Positions 1 through 5,119 of a stretch of 8,018 nucleotides of DNA are shown here, one piece after another. The stretch is from Streptosporangiaceae bacterium (GTDB taxonomy: Bacteria > Actinomycetota > Actinomycetes > Streptosporangiales > Streptosporangiaceae), in the NCBI GenBank assembly GCA_030039095.1, contig JASHQP010000146.1, positions 1 to 8,018 on the forward strand, given 5' to 3'. The notes under the pieces were generated by a model. The model had not been told where the DNA came from and did not search any database. It saw only the letters and a program-made list of their open reading frames with translations. Numbering within the stretch: position 1 is the stretch's first letter; the number at the start of each line of letters is the position of its first letter. The position numbers and the translations under genes were made by a program.

Positions 1-113
1 GCCGGCGGGCCGTGATCCGCGCAGCCAGCCGGCGGGCCGTGATCCGCGCAGCCAGCCGGCGGGCCGTGATCCGCGCAGCCAGCCGGCGGGCCGTGATCCG
101 CGCAGCCAGCCGG
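1..113 (+). repeat. Four perfect 27-bp tandem repeats, in frame with the HTH gene
   Basis: Units 1-27, 28-54, 55-81 and 82-108 are identical, and 109-113 begins a fifth before diverging. As 27 is a multiple of three, the array adds nine residues per unit (PAGRDPRSQ) without breaking the HTH reading frame. Complete identity suggests recent expansion or active homogenisation. The array may continue to the left of the window. Confidence 0.95.
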
Positions 114-460
114 ACGCAGGGCGCGAAGAAGCCGACGACGACCTGGGCGAGCCCCTGCCGCTGCTGCCCGGATTCCGGGAGATCGCGCTGCGGCGCATGG
201 CGGCGCAGCGGCGTCGGCTGGTCACGGAACTGACGGCGCAGCGCCAGGCCGCCCGGCTGTCCCAGACCGAGGTGGCGGCGCGGATGGGCACCTCGCAGTC
301 GGCGGTGGCCCGGCTTGAGTCGGGCGAGGCGGACGCCCGCGCGTCGACCCTGGAGCGCTATGCCGCGGCCATCGGCCACCAGATCACCTGGGAGCTGCGC
401 GGCTCAGGCACTGCGGCGGCGCGGGAAGGAGGACCCGGCGATGACCAGGCCAGCAGCTGA
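2..460 (+). CDS. XRE-type helix-turn-helix regulator, 5' end outside window
   Basis: The frame is open from base 2 to the TGA at 458-460 (152 codons visible). The only ATG in it is at 197, with no well-spaced Shine-Dalgarno. The codons before it (124-196, encoding an acidic stretch then LPLLPGFREIALRR) have the G/C-rich third positions of real coding sequence, so I take the gene to start upstream of the window. Counting from Met-197, residues 21-43 form an XRE/Cro-type HTH: LSQTEVAARMG as the first helix and turn, TSQSAVARLESG as the recognition helix, followed by the usual LERYAAAIG helix and an ITWELR strand. This is a HigA/HipB-like DNA-binding fold. The visible N-terminal part is four copies of PAGRDPRSQ. 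The last 20 bases overlap the downstream ClpP-like gene, implying co-transcription. Target genes are unknown. Alternative: an 87-residue protein starting at 197. Confidence 0.8.
   Translation, partial: PAGRDPRSQPAGRDPRSQPAGRDPRSQPAGRDPRSQPDAGREEADDDLGEPLPLLPGFREIALRRMAAQRRRLVTELTAQRQAARLSQTEVAARMGTSQSAVARLESGEADARASTLERYAAAIGHQITWELRGSGTAAAREGGPGDDQASS
424..432 (+). promoter_or_regulatory. Strong Shine-Dalgarno deciding the ClpP-like start
   Basis: GGAAGGAGG lies eight bases before ATG-441, inside the 3' end of the HTH gene. It selects ATG-441 over the in-frame ATG at 315, which would lie deep inside the HTH coding sequence. Confidence 0.85.
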
Positions 461-1181
461 CGCGTTCCCGCCCCCATCCGGCGACCCGTCACCGGGTTTC
501 CCGGGCCAGCCCGAGATCCCGCCGCCGGGTTTCCCGGGCCAGCCCGAGATCCCGCCTCCGGGCGCCCCACGCCAGCCCGGGACCCCGCGACGGCCAGCGG
601 CACCGCCCGGGCCGGCCGTCGCGCCGGGCCAGATGTGGCCGGACCGCTCGGCGTGGCCGGGGCAGGTGTACGAGCGCCTGTTCGACCGGCGGATCGTGCT
701 CGCGCACGGCGACCTCGACGACGAGGCGGCAACGAGCCTGTGCGCCCAGCTGCTGACCCTCGATGCCGAGCTCAACGCGCCGATCCGGCTCGAGGTGCAG
801 GGCCTGAACGCCGAGCTCGCAGCCGCGCTGACCGTCATGGGCGTGCTTGACACCCTGCGCGTCCCGGTGCGGGCCTACGCGGGCGGGCAGGTTGCCGGCC
901 CCGCGCTCGGAGTGCTGGCCGCTGCGACCGAGCGGCGCGCGTACCCGAACGCCGTGTTCCTGCTGTCCGAGCCGCGCCTCGACTTCCACGGCAGCGCCAC
1001 GTCGCTGGGCTCGCACGAGGAGCAGGTACGGACGATGCTGGACGCGCTGTACCAGCGGCTGGCCGACGTCACCGGCCGCGAGGTGGACGAGATCCGCGCG
1101 GACGCCAGGCGCGGCAGATACCTCAGCGTCGCGGACGCGGTCGGCTACGGCCTGATTCAGGAGCTGGCCCAGCCCCGGTAA
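441..1181 (+). CDS. ClpP-like pseudoprotease with proline-rich N-terminus
   Basis: The protein has 246 residues. Residues 1-75 are Pro/Gly-rich and probably disordered. Residues 76-242 follow the ClpP fold: VYERLFDRRIVLAHGDLDDE matches the first strand and helix, then QLLTLDAE, the GGQVAGPALG region, PNAVFLLSEP, and the C-terminal YLSVADAVGYGLIQEL. Aligned by eye to canonical ClpP, the nucleophile Ser in GQAASMG is Gly-153, the His in the HQP motif is Ser-176, and the Asp before RFLS is Gly-225. The Gly-rich SPGGS oxyanion loop is also replaced (QGLNAE, 120-125). It should therefore lack peptidase activity. It may be a structural or regulatory ring subunit like cyanobacterial ClpR, or an unrelated adaptor using the fold; that is inference. 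It overlaps the HTH gene by 20 bp, so the two are probably translated from one mRNA. Confidence 0.82.
   Translation: MTRPAADAFPPPSGDPSPGFPGQPEIPPPGFPGQPEIPPPGAPRQPGTPRRPAAPPGPAVAPGQMWPDRSAWPGQVYERLFDRRIVLAHGDLDDEAATSLCAQLLTLDAELNAPIRLEVQGLNAELAAALTVMGVLDTLRVPVRAYAGGQVAGPALGVLAAATERRAYPNAVFLLSEPRLDFHGSATSLGSHEEQVRTMLDALYQRLADVTGREVDEIRADARRGRYLSVADAVGYGLIQELAQPR
492..590 (+). repeat. 33-bp tandem repeat encoding GFPGQPEIPPP
   Basis: Units 492-524 and 525-557 differ only at the last base. 558-590 is a degenerate third copy encoding GAPRQPGTPRR-like sequence. In frame, this lengthens the proline-rich tail of the ClpP-like protein by 11 residues per unit. Confidence 0.9.
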
Positions 1182-1257
1182 TCGCGTTCCGGGTGGTCTT
1201 GGTACCAGGATAAGTGGGCTCTCGGTACCCGCATCGTCTTGACGGCACGCTGGCCAT
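1182..1257 (+). promoter_or_regulatory. Short intergenic region before the exporter
   Basis: This 76-bp gap must hold any separate promoter of the exporter. Two GGTACC palindromes lie at 1201-1206 (within an 8-base TGGTACCA) and 1224-1229, and could be operator half-sites of a local regulator. I see no convincing -35/-10 pair and no Shine-Dalgarno before ATG-1258. Read-through from the ClpP-like gene is equally possible. Confidence 0.3.
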
Positions 1258-2769
1258 ATGACGAATACCAGCACAGCAAGCCAGCCCGCGGCCGGTGCGG
1301 TCGCCGGGCACGGTCACGCGGGCTCCGCCGCACCCGGAACCGGACGCCCGGCCCGGCCCGGAGCGCTGCTCACGATCGTCCTGACCGGGCAGCTGATGGC
1401 CGTTGTCGACGTGTTCATCGTCAACATCGGGCTGCCCACGATCCATGAGCGACTGCACGCCTCGGGTGCCAGCCTGCAGCTGGTCGTCGCCGGCTACACG
1501 ATCGCCTATGCAGTGCTCCTGGTGACCGGCGCGCGCCTCGGCGCGATCCTCGGCTACGCGCGGATGTTCCTGTCCGGCGCGGCGCTCTTCACGCTCGCGT
1601 CGCTGGGCTGCGGACTGGCCGGGACCGTCGGCGAGCTGGTCGCGCTGCGCTTCCTGCAGGGCGCGGGCGCGGCGATGATGATCCCCCAGGTGCTCAGCCT
1701 GATCCAGCGCGGCTTCGCCGGCGAGGCTCGGGCCCGCGCGATGACGCTGTACTCGGCGATCCTCGCCTGCGGTGCCCTGCTCGGCCAGATCGCGGGCGGG
1801 CTGCTGATCAGCGCCAACGTGGCGGGCGCGGCATGGCGCCCGCTCTTCCTGGTGAACGTGCCGATCGGGCTCGTGCTGCTGGCCGCCGGCATGCGGTGGC
1901 TGCCGCGGCTGGATGGCGGACACGGCCGCCTCGACCTGGCGGGGGTCGCCACGCTCGGCCCGACGGTCCTCGCGTTCGTGCTGCCGCTGGTGCTCGGCCA
2001 GGAGGAGCACTGGCCGACCTGGGGCTGGGCGTGCCTGGCCGCCAGCGCGGTGGGCGCCGGCGCCTTCGCCGTCGTCGAGCGCTGGGTGTCCCGCCGGGGC
2101 GGACACCCGATCGTCAGCGGCCAGGTGCTCCGGCTGCCCGGCCTGGCGAGCTCGATCGCCGCGATATTCCTGGTCATGGCCGTGTTCAGCGGCTTCCTGT
2201 TCGCGCTGACCCTGCACCTGCAGGAGGCGCTGGGCGAATCCGCGCTGCGCGCGGCGCTGACGTTCGCCCCGACCGGCGTGGCGTTCGCCGCGGTGAGCCT
2301 GTCCTGGCGGCGCCTGCCCGCCCGCACCCATCACGCGGTGAGCATCGCCGGCTTCGCCGCCTACGCCCTCGCGTTGCTCGGGCTGGCGGCCGCGCTGCAT
2401 GGCGGCGGCAGCGGTGGCGCCGGGCTGCAGGTGGCGCTGACTCTGCTGGGGGCTGCCAGCGCGGCCGCGTTCAGCCCGGTGATGACCAGGGCGCTGGTGC
2501 GGGTGCCGCTGGAGCACGCGGCCGACGCGAGCGGCCTGCTGGTGACCACGATCCAGCTCGCGATCGTGACCGGCGTGGCCACGTTCGGCACGCTCTACCT
2601 GAGCCTCGCGGGCCGGCTGCCGACGCATGCCGATGCGCTGGACGGCGCGCTGCGGGTGGCCTCGGCGCACGCGCTGTCGGTCACCGGCGTGGTCCTCGCC
2701 GCGGTAATCGCCTGCGGCGCGGCCTGGGCAGCGCTGGCCGGACGCGCGGCGCACGGCGCACACGGGTAA
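1258..2769 (+). CDS. MFS exporter, DHA2 (EmrB/QacA-like) family, 14 TM helices
   Basis: The protein has 503 residues, about the normal DHA2 length. After a ~35-residue Ala/Gly/Pro-rich cytoplasmic tail, fourteen hydrophobic segments can be drawn (roughly 36-60, 73-97, 100-121, 125-149, 163-187, 194-215, 226-247, 256-276, 297-321, 333-350, 358-380, 388-413, 424-450, 468-494). Family motifs: VVDVFIVNIGLP with Asp-51 in TM1 (motif D1), a degenerate motif A loop GARLGAILGYAR after TM2, RFLQGAGAAM with Arg-131 (motif B), and CGALLGQIAGG in TM5 (antiporter motif C). DHA2 proteins couple proton influx to export of drugs, dyes or metabolites; the substrate cannot be read here. ATG-1258 is the first possible start, because an in-frame TGA lies at 1240-1242. 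Confidence 0.92.
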   Translation: MTNTSTASQPAAGAVAGHGHAGSAAPGTGRPARPGALLTIVLTGQLMAVVDVFIVNIGLPTIHERLHASGASLQLVVAGYTIAYAVLLVTGARLGAILGYARMFLSGAALFTLASLGCGLAGTVGELVALRFLQGAGAAMMIPQVLSLIQRGFAGEARARAMTLYSAILACGALLGQIAGGLLISANVAGAAWRPLFLVNVPIGLVLLAAGMRWLPRLDGGHGRLDLAGVATLGPTVLAFVLPLVLGQEEHWPTWGWACLAASAVGAGAFAVVERWVSRRGGHPIVSGQVLRLPGLASSIAAIFLVMAVFSGFLFALTLHLQEALGESALRAALTFAPTGVAFAAVSLSWRRLPARTHHAVSIAGFAAYALALLGLAAALHGGGSGGAGLQVALTLLGAASAAAFSPVMTRALVRVPLEHAADASGLLVTTIQLAIVTGVATFGTLYLSLAGRLPTHADALDGALRVASAHALSVTGVVLAAVIACGAAWAALAGRAAHGAHG

Positions 2770-2821
2770 GGGCGGGCCGGGCGGGCCGCGCACGGCGCAC
2801 ACGGGTAAGGGCGGGCCGGGC
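2749..2821 (+). repeat. 39-bp-period direct repeat duplicating the exporter 3' end
   Basis: 2749-2782 and 2788-2821 are identical over 34 bp. The first copy contains the last codons and TAA of the exporter (2767-2769), and the second repeats them after the stop. A small tandem duplication with a GC-rich spacer explains it. Confidence 0.9.
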
Positions 2822-2835
2822 TGTAGTGCGGGTAG

Positions 2836-2907
2836 GGCGGGCTGACAACGGCGCAGCCCGCGAGGACCTTCGCCGGTCCCCGGCCGTACGCCTACACCAT
2901 CAAGTAA
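2836..2907 (+). pseudogene. Relic, terminal residues of an S8-type secreted peptidase (piece C)
   Basis: In frame from 2836 (after TAG at 2833-2835), the + strand reads ...TFAGPRPYAYTIK and TAA at 2905-2907. PYAYT(I/V)K or G directly before the stop is how many actinobacterial secreted subtilisin-like peptidases end, usually after NELAGL or NELAAL. Only 2884-2907 is convincing. Seven residues alone would prove little; the support is the matching piece B ending at NELAGL about 20 bp away on the other strand. Confidence 0.45.
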
Positions 2908-2912
2908 CCGAT

Positions 2913-3071
2913 CTAGCCCGCAGTCCGCAGACCAGCCAGTTCGTTGGTCGCGATCTGGCCGTACGGCGGGATGTTGTCCAGCAAATCATCAACGTAGAGC
3001 GTGCCGCTCACCTGCGTGCCCGACGCGCTGGACGGCGTGATCGTGACATCGATGGTGGCGGTCTGGCTTCG
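2913..3071 (-). pseudogene. Relic, C-terminal beta domain of an S8-type secreted peptidase (piece B)
   Basis: The minus strand reads RSQTATIDVTITPSSAS, then GTQVSGTLYVDD, then LLDNIPPYGQIATNELAGL, and ends RTAG with TAG at 2915-2913. The ITP..SGT.VSGTLYVDD...NELA.L pattern is, from memory, characteristic of the C-terminal beta-sandwich region of long actinobacterial subtilisin-family secreted proteins. Similarity stops at about 2928, just where PYAYTIK would be expected; that piece lies at 2884-2907 on the opposite strand. There is no start codon context and no catalytic region, so this is a fragment, not a gene. Confidence 0.6.
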
Positions 3072-3169
3072 ACACGTCGGTGACCTCTTCCACCGGTGAC
3101 GTCGAGCTCGCGTCCATCGACCCGGCCGCCACGTTCACGCCGGTCATCATCAATCCGGGCAACTCCGCA
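3068..3169 (+). pseudogene. Relic, domain preceding the C-terminus of an S8-type secreted peptidase (piece A)
   Basis: The + strand reads FDTSVTSSTGDVELASID, then PAATFTPVIINPGNSA. In the peptidase family this segment comes immediately before the (S)QTATIDVTITP that opens piece B. It begins head to head with piece B, overlapping it by four bases (3068-3071). After NPGNSA the frame runs into a pure G+C repeat and stops at TGA 3236-3238. An in-frame stop at 3044-3046 closes it upstream. It cannot be an intact gene. Confidence 0.55.
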
Positions 3170-3170
3170 C

Positions 3171-3234
3171 GCCCCGGCCCCGGGCCGGGCTCGGCCCCGG
3201 GCCGGGCCCGGGCCCGGGCTCGGGCTCGGGCTCG
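3171..3234. repeat. Pure G+C low-complexity repeat
   Basis: These 64 bases contain no A and almost no T. They are built from GGCCCC/CCGGGC units and end in tandem GGGCTC hexamers. Probably slippage-derived, and a likely polymerase or sequencing obstacle. Confidence 0.85.
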
Positions 3235-3239
3235 ATGAA

Positions 3240-3277
3240 TGTACCGTCCGACGGCCTACAGCCCGTCGTTTGGTACA
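3240..3277. repeat. 38-bp imperfect dyad, 15-bp arms and 8-bp centre
   Basis: Arms 3240-3254 and 3263-3277 pair as TGTACC + 3 mismatches + CGACGG around CCTACAGC. Twelve of fifteen positions pair. It lies 68 bp beyond the arfB stop, so it could act as a tail-less terminator hairpin for the minus-strand cluster. The arm/centre sizes also resemble sites for Cre/FLP-type tyrosine recombinases. Neither role is proven. Confidence 0.6.
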
Positions 3278-3345
3278 TCGATCATGCTGGCGGGATGAGG
3301 CGGCGGGCGGGGCGGGCGGCAGCCACCGGTCGGGCAGGGCGGGCG

Positions 3346-3768
3346 TTAGTCGCCGGTCGGGCGGCGCAGGCGCTTGATCTCGGACCGCCGCTGCTTGTCG
3401 GCCAGCCGCCGCTCCCGCGCCGCACGGCTCGGCTTCGTCGGCCGGCGCGGCTTCGGCGGCGGCGCGGTCGCGTCGCTGAGCAGCGCGGACATCCGCTCGG
3501 CCGCGGCCTCCCGGTTGCGCAGCTGGGACCGGTGCTCCGACGCGGTCACGGTGATCACGCCCCCGGTCAGCCGACCCGCGAGCGCCCGCAGAGCCCGTTC
3601 CTTCAGCGCAGGCGGGAACGCTTCGGAGCGGTCCAGGTCGAACGATAGCTCGACCCGGCTTTCCGTGGTGTTCACCGACTGCCCGCCGGGGCCGGGCGAA
3701 CGGGAGAACCGCCAGGACAGCTCCTCCGGCGGGATCACCAGGCCGCGAACGGTGACCTCAAGGCTCAT
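3346..3768 (-). CDS. arfB: Ribosome-rescue peptidyl-tRNA hydrolase ArfB (YaeJ/ICT1 type)
   Basis: ArfB binds ribosomes stalled without a stop codon and hydrolyses peptidyl-tRNA. The protein has 140 residues, the same length as E. coli ArfB. Residues 10-24 (LVIPPEELSWRFSRS) lead into GPGGQSVNTTESRVEL, whose GGQ (28-30) is the class-I release-factor catalytic loop. The domain continues to about residue 100 (ITVTASEHRSQLRNREAA). After a Pro-rich linker comes a basic C-terminal tail (SRAARERRLADKQRRSEIKRLRRP), which in this family enters the empty mRNA channel. ATG-3768 is chosen because it gives the family N-terminus MSLEVTVRGL; a longer in-frame start at 3864 only adds a Pro/Gly/His-rich extension lying antisense-like over the upstream ORF. 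The start overlaps the stop of the 52-codon ORF as ATGA, implying coupled translation. Confidence 0.93.
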   Translation of the reverse strand: MSLEVTVRGLVIPPEELSWRFSRSPGPGGQSVNTTESRVELSFDLDRSEAFPPALKERALRALAGRLTGGVITVTASEHRSQLRNREAAAERMSALLSDATAPPPKPRRPTKPSRAARERRLADKQRRSEIKRLRRPTGD

Positions 3769-3923
3769 GACGCCTGCCCACCCAGCGCCCGGTCCAGCGC
3801 CTCGATCCACGGGGTGGCCTGGGTGCAACCGCTGCGGCGCCGGGCGATGTCCGCAGGCCGCCACGGGTTCCAGGGTGGGTCAAGGACCTCCGTCCCGCCG
3901 GGGGGAATCGCCGCGTCCGCCAC
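3765..3923 (-). CDS. 52-residue ORF translationally coupled to arfB
   Basis: GTG-3923 opens a frame of 52 codons ending in TGA at 3767-3765, which shares ATGA with the arfB start. An in-frame TAA (3935-3933) lies just upstream, so no longer version with that frame exists. AGGTGG/AGCAGG sequence precedes the GTG, with short spacing. The product starts VADAAIPPGGTEVLDPPWNP and continues WRPADIARRRSGCTQATPWI, ending EALDRALGGQAS. It has two Trp-Pro-rich turns and an amphipathic helical C-terminus, with no membrane segment or signal peptide. I do not recognise a family. The start is 28 bases after the HD oxygenase stop. It may be a genuine small protein or a leader that sets arfB translation. Confidence 0.5.
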   Translation of the reverse strand: MADAAIPPGGTEVLDPPWNPWRPADIARRRSGCTQATPWIEALDRALGGQAS

Positions 3924-3951
3924 CCCACCTGCTTACCACGGGCGGGCGGCG

Positions 3952-4503
3952 TCACCTGGCGAGGGACCGCAGGATGTTCTCGAAGTGGCTGAACGGAGGC
4001 GCCGTGACCTCGGGATCCTTCGCCCGGTCGTCCCAGCGGCGCACCCGGATTGCCGCCGCCGCGTATGGGTGCGCCTCGAACCCGGCCAGCTCATCCCCCT
4101 GCATCGGGCCGCCCTGCACGCCGAGCGTGTAGACCGACGCGGGCGAGAGCGCGGCCAGATAGCCGGGCTCGGTCGCGCACAGATACCGCTTCGCCGCGAC
4201 GTGCAGCCGGACCGGACCGGTGACCTCCGGGCCGAACCACTGCGCCAGCCAGGACGCCCCGGCCTCGCCGTGCAGGGTGTCCGTGCCGCTCATCAGCTCG
4301 TGGCCGGTCATCGCCTCGGCAAAGTGCCCGACGTCGTGCAGCAGCGCTGCGGCGACCAGGGCGGCCTCGGCGCGATCCCGTTCGGCCAGCATCGCGGCCT
4401 GGAGCATGTGCGCTGCCTGCGTCACCGGCTCGCCAAGGTACTCGGCCGCGCCGTCGCTCGCGAACTTGCCGGCCAGGACCCGAACCGCGTCGTCCGCCTT
4501 CAT
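3952..4503 (-). CDS. HD-domain mixed-valent di-iron oxygenase, PhnZ/TmpB family
   Basis: PhnZ and TmpB cleave the C-P bond of 1-hydroxylated aminoethyl- or trimethylammonioethyl-phosphonates with O2, giving phosphate plus glycine or glycine betaine. This 183-residue protein carries the family signature: Tyr-22/Glu-25 in EYLGE (the substrate-gating Tyr and Glu), His-32 in VTQAAH, the HD pair His-56/Asp-57 in LLHDVGH, His-78 in TLHGEAG, His-101 and Lys-105 in LHVAAKRYLC, LSPASVYTLGVQGGPM (119-134), and the last Asp in RRWDDRAK (158/159). All expected iron ligands are present. The neighbour upstream is a degraded TmpA-like gene, which favours TmpB over PhnZ by context. ATG-4503 gives the family N-terminus and overlaps the post-frameshift stop of the upstream gene as ATGA. 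ATG-4527 has a better GGAGG and would add eight residues. Confidence 0.85.
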   Translation of the reverse strand: MKADDAVRVLAGKFASDGAAEYLGEPVTQAAHMLQAAMLAERDRAEAALVAAALLHDVGHFAEAMTGHELMSGTDTLHGEAGASWLAQWFGPEVTGPVRLHVAAKRYLCATEPGYLAALSPASVYTLGVQGGPMQGDELAGFEAHPYAAAAIRVRRWDDRAKDPEVTAPPFSHFENILRSLAR

Positions 4504-5119
4504 ATGCGCGCCTCGGCACGGCACCATGTGCGCGCCTCCGGCACGGCACCCACGCGCGCCTCCGGCACGACGCTCATCTCATGGCCCCCTTCTCGGGCCG
4601 GCGTGGCCTCGACCCGGACGTCGAACAGGCGGCCGTAGCTGGTTTCCCGGAGACGTAACCCATGGTCCCGGCCACGGCCAGCACGGCCTCGGGCTGGCAT
4701 GGGACGTTGCGGAGCAGGAAGAACCCGTCTCGCATCAGAGCGGCCAGGCACTGCCCGCGGATCGCGGGCCCGGCGAGGTAGCGCGGCCAGTCCCGGCCGC
4801 GCAGGCCGGCCGCTGCGGCGGGGTCAGTGGCGGCCCACAGCCGCTTCGCATCCTCGGTGCGGTCATCATCCGGCGGGCGACGCTGGTCGGCCAGCCATTC
4901 CCGGGAGAACACCGCCCGGTGGCCGTCCGGGCCGAAGACGACCTCGACGGTGCTGCCCGCGACGGCGGTGCTGGCCACCGAGACGTCGGCCGGAAGATCG
5001 GTGACGCTGCGCAGCCGCTGGCCACTGGCCGCGTCCCGGCACTTGGCGCAGCCGCAGCTGGCGCGCAGCAGGATCGCGGGAAGACCATCGATGGCGGGGT
5101 CGCGGCCGGCGGTCTTCAT
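4500..5119 (-). pseudogene. Frameshifted, truncated gamma-butyrobetaine-hydroxylase-like dioxygenase (TmpA type)
   Basis: From ATG-5119, residues 13-76 form the N-terminal zinc domain of gamma-butyrobetaine-hydroxylase-like enzymes: CGCAKC (Cys-22, 24, 27) and DGH (His-67), then FSREWL. The catalytic domain begins normally (residues ~110-155, DWPRYLAG...LMRDGFFLLRNVP...VAGTMGYV). Two surplus bases at 4650-4651 then shift the frame. Read as is, the ORF ends at 4574. Removing them restores RETSYGRLFDVRVEATPA, the expected continuation. Even so, the rest of the 2-oxoglutarate/Fe(II) jelly roll, including the HxD...H iron ligands and about 200 residues, is absent, replaced by VPEAR repeats ending in a TGA that overlaps the HD oxygenase start. 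In the family, TmpA hydroxylates 2-(trimethylammonio)ethylphosphonate for TmpB. The start overlaps the small membrane protein stop as ATGA and has no Shine-Dalgarno of its own. Confidence 0.75.
4501..4568 (-). repeat. Three 24-bp repeats each carrying a ribosome-binding site and start codon
   Basis: The near-identical cores at 4554-4568, 4530-4544 and 4506-4519 are spaced 24 bp apart. Read on the minus strand each is GTGCCG(G)AGGCGCGC followed closely by GTG, ATG-4527 and ATG-4503 respectively. The third copy lacks one G, weakening its Shine-Dalgarno to GAGG and shifting frame. The array sits between the truncated dioxygenase and the HD oxygenase. Confidence 0.85.

Larger units (their letters stand above)
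2770..3345. other. Gene-free interval of rearranged remnants and repeats
   Basis: I find no intact gene in these 576 bp. From left to right they hold the second copy of the exporter-end repeat, three fragments of a secreted peptidase C-terminus in mixed orientation (2836-3169), a pure G+C repeat (3171-3234), a 38-bp dyad (3240-3277), and GC-rich sequence without recognisable content up to the end of arfB. Confidence 0.7.

Noticed and set aside
12..233. 73-codon frame through the 27-bp repeats in another phase
   Set aside because: It is an Arg/Ala reading of the repeat in a frame that dies soon after. The frame continuing into the HTH domain has the coding third-position bias.
1239..1267. TTGACG at 1239-1244 as a -35 element of the exporter promoter
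   Set aside because: A -10 at normal spacing would fall inside the coding sequence after ATG-1258, so it could not drive the full-length gene.
489..1274. 261-codon minus-strand frame opposite the ClpP-like gene
   Set aside because: No recognisable domain. The + strand reading matches ClpP along its length and has a strong ribosome-binding site.
1123..2802. 559-codon open frame on the minus strand opposite the exporter
   Set aside because: Its translation is a low-complexity Arg/Gln/Gly/His-rich string typical of the reverse of GC-rich coding DNA. The + strand reading has fourteen membrane segments and MFS motifs.
1833..3083. 416-codon + strand frame starting inside the exporter
   Set aside because: Arg/Gly/Ala-rich out-of-frame reading of the exporter, continuing by chance through the duplicated 3' end.
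3235..3648. + strand frame starting MNVPSDGLQPVVWYIDHAGG
   Set aside because: The first twenty residues look plausible, but they are the translation of the 38-bp dyad, there is no ribosome-binding site, and the rest is antisense to arfB.
3346..3864. Longer arfB start at 3864
   Set aside because: The extra 32 residues have no counterpart in ArfB proteins and overlap the small upstream ORF. ATG-3768 gives the normal 140-residue protein.
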